Below, in pieces: positions 46,980 through 57,100 of a DNA stretch of 64,000 nucleotides (the first letter of the stretch is position 1; every line of letters starts with the position of its first letter). This DNA comes from Cinnamomum chago. Taxonomy: Eukaryota; Streptophyta; Magnoliopsida; Laurales; Lauraceae. A program made the position numbers and the translations under genes. A model generated the notes under the pieces. It worked only from the letters and a program-made list of their open reading frames with translations. It had not been told where the DNA came from and did not search any database. The stretch covers positions 42,636,001-42,700,000 of the forward strand of contig CP142456.1 of NCBI GenBank assembly GCA_038049695.1. Reading direction: 5' to 3'.

Positions 46980-48052
46980 TGATGGACCCGATTTCCTTCC
47001 TTTCCTCTCCCATCCGTCCCCGGGGTCACCGAGAGGGCCGAATGGAGGGAAAAAAGGGGGAGAAAGGCGGGCATCAATATTTTTGTATGGGTATGCTAGA
47101 TTTTCTATTCTACTTGGAATTTAGAAATGGTGATCCGGAGATCCACCTTCGCAAGTAGGAAGGAAATCAATTTTTTTTCTAACTTTACATTGCACATATA
47201 TTTAAGAAAAGAGACAAGATTTTTTGAATGCCGTGAGAGGCAATTTTGACTAGAAAGGCGATTTTGTGCTGTGAAAGGCGATTTCCAAATCTCATCAATG
47301 AAGAAAGACAAGAAATGTGATTTTTTGTCTCTTAAAGAAAATACAAAATACAACGGAAAAGTAAGAAAATGAATCTGACTTCTCAGGAAATTGCGGGGAC
47401 ACGTTCAGATTGACAGTCGCAAGTCATGTATAGACTTCGACATCGTCCTTTAGATGAGAACGCTTGATGCTTTGATTCTTTTGACTTGGCTTGGACTTCA
47501 GTTTTTTAGAGAACAATGACCAAAGGAAGGTCCTATATCCAATGAAAAAAATGAAGAAACAGGCTGAAAAGCCGCGTCTAGGCCATGATGAATATGAGAA
47601 GAGGGGGGTTTTGCCTTGGGGGGGAGTGCCCCCCAAGGGACTTCAATCATCTTTTGGTGTTTGTTGCAGCAGAGTTTCTTCAGAGCTTCGGGGAATTCTG
47701 AACGATCTTTCTGGCTAATTTTTCTTCGATTTTTTCTGGATCCGTTCTTCTTGGAATGATCTCGTATTTATAGGCCTTTGGTAGCCATTTAAGAGTGTTT
47801 ATGAGCTTTGATGGTTTTAGAGCTCCATGATGGAAGGAGTTACAAGTTTTTATTTCTTGATTTTGTAACTCCTTTTTCCTTGAATATAATTGGCCGATGG
47901 AGAATGATGGGCATTTAATCGCCTTCAATCTCCACGATAAGAGGAGTTTCATGGCTTTAATGCCATGATGACTTTGACTTGTAACTCCCATTTCCTTGCT
48001 TCTGATTGGGCCGTCCAAAATAATGAGTTAATGACCGCATTTAGTTGGGTCA
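46980..48052 (-). repeat. TatE right (5') LTR
   Basis: 1073 bp. The minus-strand TATA box is at 47765-47772. It contains a perfect 10-bp hairpin, CCTTGGGGGG at 47614-47623 and its complement at 47629-47638. Confidence 0.75.
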
Positions 48053-48054
48053 AT

Positions 48055-48310
48055 TTTGGCTCCAAAACTTGGCTTCCATGCCACAAACAAATTTTGGCTC
48101 TTACGCTACAAAATCCGGCTCTCATGCCATCTCGAAAATTCGGCATTCATGCCATCTCAAAAACTTTAGCTTCCATGCCACAAACAAATTTTGGCTCTTA
48201 CGCCACAAAATTTGGCTCCCATGCCATCTCAAAATTCAGCTTAGAAGCTATCAGAAAAACCAAGCTTTCGCCACAAAATCTGGCTTTCATGCCCAAAACA
48301 ACCCTTTGAC
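48055..48310. repeat. Minisatellite of TTTGGCTCCCATGCCA-like units
   Basis: A unit of about 25-33 bp with the core TTGGCTCCCATGCCA and a CACAAA or CTCAAAA spacer repeats about nine times. A higher-order copy of about 95 bp is visible (48066-48160 against 48163-48234). It borders the TatE right LTR. From 48310 to 48495 I see nothing but AT-rich sequence. Confidence 0.75.
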
Positions 48311-48495
48311 AAAATATTTTCACAAAATGACAACCTTTTGGTCAAATTTCCAAACAAACATTCTCATCCAACTTTTGCTTATTTTCACCAAAAAGATTTT
48401 GAGCAGGAGGTATATAAAGTACCAAAAATGTTTTTTTACATGGAGGTACCAAAAAAAGAGAAGAAGAAAAAGAGTTTGTTACAAAAATCAGGAGC

Positions 48496-48633
48496 TTAGT
48501 CTAACATGGTATTCAACCAAAGATTCAACTCCTCAAGCAGACTCTTGGCCTTAGCCTCTAAAGCTTCCAGGCCACGCTTCTTCAAAATCTTTCCATAAAA
48601 TGCGGTAGAACGCCGCGACTCATCTGCAGCATG
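48496..48633 (-). pseudogene. C-terminal coding fragment, unknown
   Basis: Minus-strand frame reading AADESRRSTAFYGKILKKRG, then a Leu/Glu/Ala helical stretch ending WLNTMLD and TAG. The upstream side is cut at 48634 by the TekB-4 LTR. It looks like the end of a helical protein. I do not recognise the family; it could be host gene debris or part of TatE. Confidence 0.4.
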
Positions 48634-51083
48634 TGTAAGACCTCGACCCGAGTGAACCCGAATAGTGTTGATTAAGTTGGGTGTTAGTCTTAAGCGTGAT
48701 TGGTAGTCTTTGACTAAGTTGGGCTTGGAATAGCTTTTGATATAGTTTTGGGGAATTTTGATTGCGTTGTGATTAGTGGGGCCCTTTGAAGGTTCTTTTT
48801 TATGACCTTGCATGTGCTTGAGGGTTTATCAGAGATTTTTGCATTCATTGTTTTAATCTCGTTTTATTTGTATGGTTAATCCCTACGACTTTCATGTTGA
48901 TCTCGTCCCCGTTCGAGATCTCGAAGCCCGATTTCATAGCCTTGAGGGCAAAACAGTCATTGTGCACTAAATCTGTACCCAAAAACTTGATATTCCCGAA
49001 ACCCGCAAAACATATACTTTTTGGAAACTAGATATTTTGGCGATCATTTCTTCCTTTTTCGTCGATTCATTAGAAGCCCCGAAAGCCAAGATTTCAGCCC
49101 TTGAAGGTCTTAAGTAGTGGGACCCATTCCCATTTGCTTATATGAGGAGAACCCATCTCCCTCATTTTCCTTTTCCAGCACAAAAAGATAACCTACGGTT
49201 TGCTTGGCAACTTTTCTTCTTCTTCTTGCTCTCTCCAACTCCAATCCACACCAAACTTGGATAAATCAAGAAATGGGGGTTATCATTCTCTTCCTCATCA
49301 CCATAGCTCTCTTTTGATACCATTTGTGAAGAAAACCCTCCATTCCAACACTTCCTTTGAGCTCACCTTGCCCATTTGGAGAACCCACAAGTAAGAAATC
49401 TTCTCCATCTTCTAGATTTGTATTCTTCTAGTCCTAGAGAAGCTTCATCTCCATTAGTGTGAGTTCTATCTTCTTCATTCATTGTTTGACCCATTTTAGG
49501 GTTTGTTTTGGGGATTTTATTTGTGCTTGTAGGATTCTTGAGAGAGACTTGTTTAGTAGCTTGATTTGCTTGATTAGAAGACCCAAGGCAAGTGGATGAT
49601 TTTATTTTTATAAGCTTTCAATGATTTGGTATTTTCCACTCATGCCTATTTATTGCATTGGTTTGAAATAAACGTCCATGATAGAGCTTTGGTAGTGCAT
49701 TTATGTCTTATAAATGTATTGGTGAATGGCATTTAATTTCTTCTTGTTTGTACCAAATGTACTCTATTGTGAAATGGTTTCTTTCTTTCTTTCTTGGTAT
49801 TGAATGTGATGTTGATGGAGGAGGTGATGGGATGAACACATATTGGAGTTTGGAGAAGTGTAGATAGAGGTATTGGAGGAGCTCTTAGCTCAGTTTTATT
49901 GCCGGGACTAAATGGAAGTGAAGAGAGTGGTTTTGAGGAGTAAAAAGAGCTCAAATATGAACACAGTGGGTGTTTCCCGCACCTGGCGATCAACCAGCGG
50001 TCACCTGTCGGCTAGCCGTCTGGTGACTGGCGGCTAACCGCCAGCTAGACGAACAGTCGCGGTTACTTTTCCAGAGAGCAACATTTTCCTCCTGAAAACA
50101 CGGTCAGCCTCACGGTTAGCAAGCGGCTAACCGTCAAACCCATCGGCGGTTAACCGCCAGCCAACCGAACCATTTCAGTTACATTTCCAGTAACATGTCT
50201 TTCTATCAGGCCAACCGCCGTCAGCCAGCGGCTAACCGCCATCTGACTGCTAGGTAACCGTAATCACCCAGACAACCATTTCAGCGATCTCCTCGCTCGA
50301 GCAAACTCTCTGGTTCGCTCGAGCGATAAGCATTGTTGGTCAAAGGAGATTCACTAGGCAATGTATAAGGCCATTTGAGAAAGAAACCATAGCATGAAGA
50401 TTCATTCGAAGTTTTGAAAATTTAAAGTGTATAAGGAGCCCAGAATGTCCCCAAACTCAAAGAGTACCAAATTATTATTAAATCGACATACGGGATCCCT
50501 ATTCACTTCAAATAAAATCTTGAACCTGATACTTCACCCGAGATGTCAATTGTTTATTGTATTTTATCGATCCCGAGATTTATACTACATGCCTTGTTTT
50601 CCCGAAAGCATTGAAGTACACTTACAATGGTTACTTGTCTTGAAGTGCATTGCACCGTATGAAACAACTGTGTGCCATTGAGTACCCCCGTCCTACCCGC
50701 TTATTTATTTGTACTTGATTTACTTGCACATGTCTTGATTTGTTATTTGACCTATTAGTCGGCACCACTAAGCTTGGATAACCCTGTTGGTCTGATCCAC
50801 CGACTTGGAGATCCCCCTCTTGTCCCGCCAACTGCAGTTTGGATCCCGCTACCCGGTTATTACCGTGGTCTTGTCCCGATGCCGCATATTGCTACTGTGG
50901 TTTTTGATGCCCGGCTCGCTACCGTGGTCATGTATAGTATATGTATATGTATTTATAAAATCCAATGTTTCTCCTCACCTCGAGTGACTGAGATCAGTGC
51001 CTAGTTAATGCTCTGTCACTGTAGTGATAGACGACTTAGCTTCGTGTGGTTTCCATCTTGCTTGTTTCCGCGTTTCCTTGGTT
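48634..51083 (+). mobile_element. TekB-4: truncated TekB LTR
   Basis: It starts TGTAAGACCTCGACCC after GCATG and follows TekB-2 order to about 51083 (GTTTCCTTGGTT), where the alignment stops at a filler junction. The terminal roughly 0.7 kb of a TekB LTR is missing. It has a mixed palindrome cluster. Confidence 0.85.
49985..50335. repeat. Mixed palindrome cluster, TekB-4
   Basis: Mostly CGGCTAACCGCC, GGTTAACCGCC and GGCTAGCCG sites, ending with two CTCGCTCGAGC-type sites near 50297 and 50322. It combines the types seen separately in other copies. Confidence 0.8.
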
Positions 51084-51117
51084 ATTTATAAGATCCAATG
51101 TTTCTCCTCACCTCGAG
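51084..51117 (+). repeat. 34-bp templated filler copy
   Basis: The stretch is a copy of 50951-50984 with one mismatch (TTATAAGATCC against TTATAAAATCC). It lies exactly between the broken end of TekB-4 and the start of the TekA fragment at 51118. Confidence 0.85.
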
Positions 51118-51190
51118 GAAGTATCCACAGCTTTTACCAGAGGTAATTGTTTGATTATTTGGAGGACCAAATATCCTAAGGGGTGGAGGA
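51118..51190 (+). mobile_element. 3' end of another TekA internal region
   Basis: 73 bp nearly identical to 58611-58683: the last pol codons, the TGA and the polypurine tract AAGGGGTGGAGGA. It ends against the LTR at 51191. So that LTR was also the 3' LTR of an upstream TekA copy now almost completely deleted. Confidence 0.88.
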
Positions 51191-52399
51191 TGTTAGACCC
51201 CGACCCAGACCAATTCGATTAGTGTGTGTTTAGTCCTAAGTGGGTTTAGTTGTTGATGGGTTAGAAGTAATTAGTTTTAGCCTTGGACACAACTTTGGGA
51301 ATTTTGAGAACGTTTAATATTAGTCAGACATACTCAGGAAGGCCTGAGTGCACGTGTAAGCTTGGGAGGATCGTATCGGTTTCCGTGTGATTGTGATTTT
51401 GATTTCATTTGAAAGATTTTTCTATGTGTTACAACTTTCGTCTTAAGCCCATTCGTCTTTGAAGCCCAAAAACCCAAGTTTTGGCTCAAAGAGGGTAAAA
51501 TTGTCTTTTACGCACAAATCTGGACACAATTTTCGAGATCTCAAAACCATGTAAAAAATATACTTTTTGGAAACTAGATATTTCAAGGATCGTTTTATCC
51601 TTCTTCGCCGAAGTCATTCGAGGCCCACAAGATCATGTTTGGGTCACTCCAAGGTTCAAGTCATTTGGGGCCCATTGTCATCACTTAAACCCCAATCCTC
51701 ATCTCTTTCATTCACTTTCCCCAAATTCCTGCAACTCTCTTAACCTAGGGTGAGAAACCCTTTTTCTCTTCCACTTCATTCCTCTTGCATGCTCTAGCTA
51801 TAGATCTCCAAAGAAGATTCCAAGGCCATCATCTTCTTCCCCTCATCTCAAGCTTCCTATTGATGTCTTCTTCTTCAAAGCTAAAGTTGGGAAAGCTCTC
51901 CATTTGTTTTCATTCCTTTTGTTTGGGCATTTCTAGGTAAGAGCTTCAACCCATGTTTTTCATGAAGTCCTTTTAGTTCTTAAAGATCATGTTTTCCATG
52001 TTTACAAACCCTTTTGTTAAAATGGGTTCTTTGTTTTCATTTGTGTGGAGTTTGAGTGGATTTTCCTTGGGATTCTTATAGTGTGGGAATAGCTTGAGTG
52101 AAGTGCTTGAAGAGGAGTGTTTAGCATTGGTCAAGGCAAGTAATCTCTATAGGAAATGATTCATGTGTATTTTGATTACATTGTTATTTTAGGAATTGTG
52201 TATATGAATTTGTTATAAATTTCATTATCTTGATTTTTATTGGATTGAATGTTTGAAAGTGTAAAAATGAACCCTTGGTGAGCATGAAGGCTTAAGGGAC
52301 TTTATGTGGCTTGAGGATGAGAAGAAGAAGAGAATTGTATTGAAATTCGTACAAGAAGAAAGGCATTTTCTACACTCAGCGAGCACAGGCAGAAGCTTG

Positions 52400-52560
52400 T
52401 CCGCTCGAGCGACCCTTGGGTCCGTTCGAGCGACCAAGCCTCTGTTTGGTCCGAGCGCAGACAGAGAGCTATCCATTCGAGAGACCTTATGTCCGCTCGA
52501 GCGAACTGTCTCGCTCGAGCGAAGTGTCAACGCCTTACAAAGTCCGCTCGAGCGAACCTG
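52400..52560. repeat. CTCGAG palindrome cluster, TekA-2 5' LTR
   Basis: Repeated TCCGCTCGAGCGA-type sites, five clear and several decayed (CCGTTCGAGCGA, CATTCGAGAGA). The same cluster lies at 59900-60062 in the 3' LTR. The TekA-1 LTR has TTAGCC/GCTAGC sites at this place. Confidence 0.82.
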
Positions 52561-53216
52561 CCAGATTCAGGAAGAATAATTATTTTCATTTGTGTATTTT
52601 CTTGAAGGTTGAAAAACTAGACTATGTTAAGGGTTTTGACTTGACATTGTGTAAATGGAACTCCGAAATGCAACCCAACTTCGGGGACACCAATTCTTGC
52701 ATATTCCGACATTTCGGGTCCCAATTACACAAAGCTCACTTAGTAGCCTTAACACATGCTTGTCAGATTTCGTATCTTGAATTTTCGTTTTGGTACGATA
52801 CGTACCATCATGTACTCATTTTGGATTTCAAGTATAAGCTTGGTTTCAAGATTTATTTCAACAAAAAGAGGATCACTTCCTAAGTGTGTTACGCATATTA
52901 ATTATGCCTTTTGCTAGTCGTGTTCATCGTGTTTTAATTAGTGATTTCCCCCTTTTTTTATCTCTGCATGTTTTGATAGTGTTCGCGTGTTTTGTGCATT
53001 CATGAATTAAGTGAACACCACTGAGCTTGGACTGCCCTTTCAGTTTGATCCACTGTCTGGGGGTCCTTAAACATGTGGACTGTCTACAGACTGGTCGTGT
53101 ATTTATTACACATCGTGTGTGTCCGGTTCCGCGGCCGGAAATCCCCGTATATGTGGGAATCGTGTCGTGATTATATTATGTATATCGTGCTTGTCGTGTG
53201 TGCTTACTCTTTTCAT

Positions 53217-53225
53217 TATATATAT
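53217..53225 (+). promoter_or_regulatory. Possible TATA box of TekA-2
   Basis: TATATATAT in the context CATTATATATATGATAG, 0.72 kb before the LTR end. It is repeated at about 60724-60732 in the 3' LTR. The assignment rests on sequence only. Confidence 0.3.
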
Positions 53226-53465
53226 GATAGAGAAAGGATGGGCTCTTTGTGGATTGTAACTATTCATGATATTATATGTATTCATGCTAGTTTGTTTTAG
53301 TATCCCAACTTTATTATGTATTCTCAAAGATGTATCTCAGCTATTGTAGTATTTCAAATTAAGGATTTGCTTACATGTTCTCTTAAACGTTTATGGTTTC
53401 ATGCTTGCACCTAAATTGATTACCTGCCAAACTGTTGTGTTTGACCCTTGTTTTTTGGTGCCCAG

Positions 53466-53557
53466 GTGCAGGAGACGTTGCCTTTGAGGAGGAACGTCAG
53501 GAGGAGGCTCTTGAGCCACCCCCAGTGAGAGAGTGGCAACCCGATGAGGTCATTTAG
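53466..53557 (+). other. Conserved LTR peptide segment, TekA-2 5' LTR
   Basis: It follows TTTTTTGGTGCCCAG, a strong 3' splice-site-like sequence. The frame reads GAGDVAFEEERQEEALEPPP and ends REWQPDEVI then TAG (53555-53557). The 3' LTR copy (60972-61060) has a 4-nt deletion that breaks the frame. Confidence 0.5.
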
Positions 53558-53951
53558 ACGTCGGGCGGGTTTCTTGAGTTCGTCAATTGTCTTGGGGTTC
53601 CCTTTATTATTTTGAGAAGTGTATTGGCCTCTGTTGGCCTCTTATGGGTTGTAACTAAAACTTAACTTACTTTTGAGTTAGTCTCATAACTTGAATTATG
53701 TTGGGAATGCCATGTTAGCTTCTTCCTTTGATACTATGTCTTGTTATTAATTGTTATAGCACTTAAAGATTTTATTGGTGCTTATCTCGATGTGATTTGC
53801 TACACGCTTCCGCAAACTTGATCGTGTGAGTCAGATTCCGCGTGTCTTTGGGAATCCTCACCGCGGGAACCTGTGGGAAAGTATATCTCCAATGCAATCG
53901 ACACAACACTCGTCGCGGGCCCGGGGTTCCGTTCCGGGGTCGCGACAGGAC

Positions 53952-53963
53952 TGCTATCAGAGC
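53952..53963 (+). other. Primer-binding site of TekA-2
   Basis: TGCTATCAGAGC, eleven of twelve bases matching the initiator-Met tRNA complement, 4 bp after the LTR end. Confidence 0.88.
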
Positions 53964-54108
53964 GAGACATGTTTCAGGAACTTTAAAGAAACTAGAAAGG
54001 TCTTAGGAACGTGGCGAGGATTCGTGAGTTCGATAGATTCGTTGGTATAGGACCTTAGAAACCCTTATACCATGATTATTGTGTTCTAACTCCTTGTTTT
54101 ACAGCAAT

Positions 54109-57100
54109 ATGCCTCCAAGAAAAGCTCCAAATCATCATGCTTCAGGCAGTCAGCAGAATGAGTCAGACACTTCTAATACACCAACAGCTACGCAGTTTCA
54201 AGAACTAATGCAAGCAATGATAGCACAACAAAGGCAGGCAAATGAGAACCAAGCAAGATTTCAAGAACAGTTAGCAAAGAAGGATGATGAAATGGCTCAA
54301 GTTCAGAGGCAACTTTTGGAAGTACTTCATAACAGGAATGTAGCTCCACCACACGTGGGTCCGCAGATTGTTATTCAAAATAGGGATCCTGGCCCTAATG
54401 CTCTATTTGAGAAATTTAGGAAGAGAGCACCGAAGGAATTTTCGGGCAATGAGGACCCGTTGGTGGCAGACGACTGGCTAGTTAATACCGAGAAGATCTT
54501 CGATGTCTTTATGTGTACGGGAATACAGAAGGTCAACCTCACAGCTTCACTATTCTACGGGCTTGCAGATCGTTGGTGGCAGACAATTAAGGATCCATAT
54601 GCGGTGATGGTTGACGAAGAAGCATGGGCAGCATTCAAGACACAGTTTCAAGATAAATACATTCCCTCTCATGTCAAGAGGCAGAAGGCTATTGTGTTTC
54701 AGCAGCTTAAACAAGGCAGCATGACGGTGCTAGACTATGTCACCAAGTTTGAAAGATTTGCTAGATATGCTACCGAGTTGATTGACACTGAAAGGAAAAA
54801 GATAACGAAGTTTTTGGAAGGATTGAATCCGATCATCATGAGAGATGTCATAGGAGTAGTTCCACCGGCTACATATGATGAGGCCGTCAAGCGGGCATAT
54901 ACATTTGAAGATATTAACAACATGATTGTTCAGGACAGGAAGCAGCACTATCAGCAGCAGAATCAGAGGCAACAACAGAGCAAGAAGCCAAGGCAAGAAC
55001 AAGGTCAAGTGAGGCAGGGTTGTGGACATTGTGGCAAGAATCATGAAACACATGAATGTCGTAAGGCCATGGGTGCCTGTTTTAAATGTGGGGCTATGAA
55101 TCATTCAATCAAGGATTGCCCACTACTTCAAAATCAAGGAAACAGAAACCAGCAGCAGAGACAAGTAGCTCCTCAAAACCAAGCACCGAATAGACTACAG
55201 ATTCATGGGCGTTTATATTATCTCAGCCGTGCAGATGCTGAAGCTGCAGGAGACGTGGTAGAAGGTAAACTTCTTGTTTGTGGGGTAGAATCCCAGATTT
55301 TATTTGACCCTGGATCCACACATTCCTTTTCATCCCCTAGTTTTGCTAAGTTGATTGATGCACCATGTAGTGATTTGGATTACATACTAGTAGTTACCAC
55401 TCCAGTAGGGAAACAAGTTGTGTGTAGAAACCATTACCCTAGTTGTACAGTTTTGTTAGGAGATGTTAATTTACCGGCCAACCTTATAGTTTTGGACATG
55501 CATGATTTTGATGTCATCTTAGGCATGAATTGGTTAGAAGCATATCATGCCACCATGGATTGTTTTAGTAAGACCATCACATTCAAATTCCAAGGACCAC
55601 AGGCAGAATTGATATTTCAGGGGAACAGGAGAAAAACTCAGGCAGGGTTTATTTCAGTTTTGAAGGCAAGCAGATTAATGGAAAGTGGATGTCAGGCATT
55701 TATTGCGTTTATCACGGAGGATAAACAGTCCTAAGGGGTGGAGGATATCCCCATTGTGTGTGAATTCCCGGATGTTTTTCCAGAAGAAATTCCGGGTTTA
55801 CCACCAATCAGAGAAGTTGAGTTCACAATTGAGCTCCTTCCAGGGACAGCTCCAATCTCGATTGCACCATACAGGATGGCTCCAGCAGAAATGGGTGAGC
55901 TAAAGCTCCAATTGCAGGACTTGTTGAGCAAAGGTTTTATTAGGCCAAGTGTTTCACCGTGGGGAGCACCGGTATTGTTTGTGAAAAAGAAGGATGGGAG
56001 TTTGAGAATGTGCATTGACTATAGGAAGTTGAACCATGTGACCGTGAAGAACAAGTACCCATTGCCAAGGATAGACGAATTATTCGATCAATTGCAAGGA
56101 GCAGCCTATTTTTCCAAGATAGACTTGAGGTCAGGGTACCATCAGTTGAGAGTTAGAGACTCAGATGTTCAGAAGACAGCCTTTAGAACAAGATATGGGC
56201 ACTAAGAGTTCTTAGTGATGCCCTTTGGTTTGACAAATGCACCCGCAGTCTTTATGGCTCTGATGAACAAAGTCTTTGCACCCTATTTGGATCACTCTAC
56301 AGTAGTATTCATAAATGATGTCCTTGTGTATTCCAAGAGTAAGAAGGAGCATGAAGAACATTTGAGGACAGCGTTGCAGCTCTTGAGGGACAACCAGCTT
56401 TATGCAAAACTCAGTAAATGCGAATTCTGGTTAGAGCAAGTTGCTTTTCTAGGTCACATCATCTCCAGAGAAGGTCTAGCAGTTGATCCAGCCAAGATAG
56501 AGGTAGTTGTTAATTGGGTAAGGCCAAGCAGTGTGACAGAAATTAGAAGCTTTTTGGGGTTAGCAGGCTATTACAGAAGATTTGTCCAAGGTTTTTCGTC
56601 CATTGCAGCCCCGTTGACAAAATTGACTAGGAAAAATGTCCCATTTGTTTGGACCGAACAGTGTGAAACGAGTTTTCAGGAGTTGAAAGGAAGGTTAACC
56701 ACAGCCCCAATCCTTACATTACCATCGGGCAATGGCGGATTTATTGTCTATACAGATGCTTCGAATGTGGGACTAGGTTGTGTATTGATGCAAGATGGCA
56801 AGGTGATTGCTTATGGCTCGAGACAGTTGAAGGACCATGAGAAGAATTATGCAACTCACGACTTGGAGTTGGCAGCAGTTGTTTTCGCATTGAAGATGTG
56901 GAGACACTATCTCTACGGAGAGAAATTTGAGGTCCATTCATATCACCGAAGTTTGCAGTATTTATTCTCACAGAAGGATTTAAACATGAGACAGAGAAGG
57001 TGGATGGAGTATATCAAGGATTATGACTTTCCAATCAAATATCATCCAGGCAAAGTGAATGTTGTAGCTGATGCATTAAGCAGAAAATCAGTAGTTATGG

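Larger units (their letters stand above)
40981..48052 (-). mobile_element. TatE: gypsy-type element with gag but no pol
   Basis: Two similar terminal segments, 40981-42083 and 46980-48052, begin TGATGGACCCG and end AGTTGGGTCA as written. They are read as LTRs of a minus-strand element. Between them lie a leader with poly-T tracts, a broken gag (45686 to about 43178) and tandem repeats (42720-43300). No RT, RNase H or integrase is present. The gag and the PRYCPYHQ motif resemble Tat/Ogre-lineage gypsy elements. No matching TSD is found, and no clear polypurine tract is seen beside the left LTR, so the boundaries are less secure than for the other elements. Confidence 0.7.
51191..53947 (+). repeat. 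5' LTR of TekA-2
   Basis: 2757 bp, TGTTAGACCCCG to GGTCGCGACA. It contains the CTCGAG palindrome cluster (52400-52560), a possible TATA tract TATATATAT at 53217-53225, and the conserved peptide segment. No gene is present. Confidence 0.92.

Noticed and set aside
54730..55104. Minus-strand 124-codon frame opposite gag (and its twin at 706-1080)
   Set aside because: It appears in both TekA copies only because gag is conserved on the other strand.
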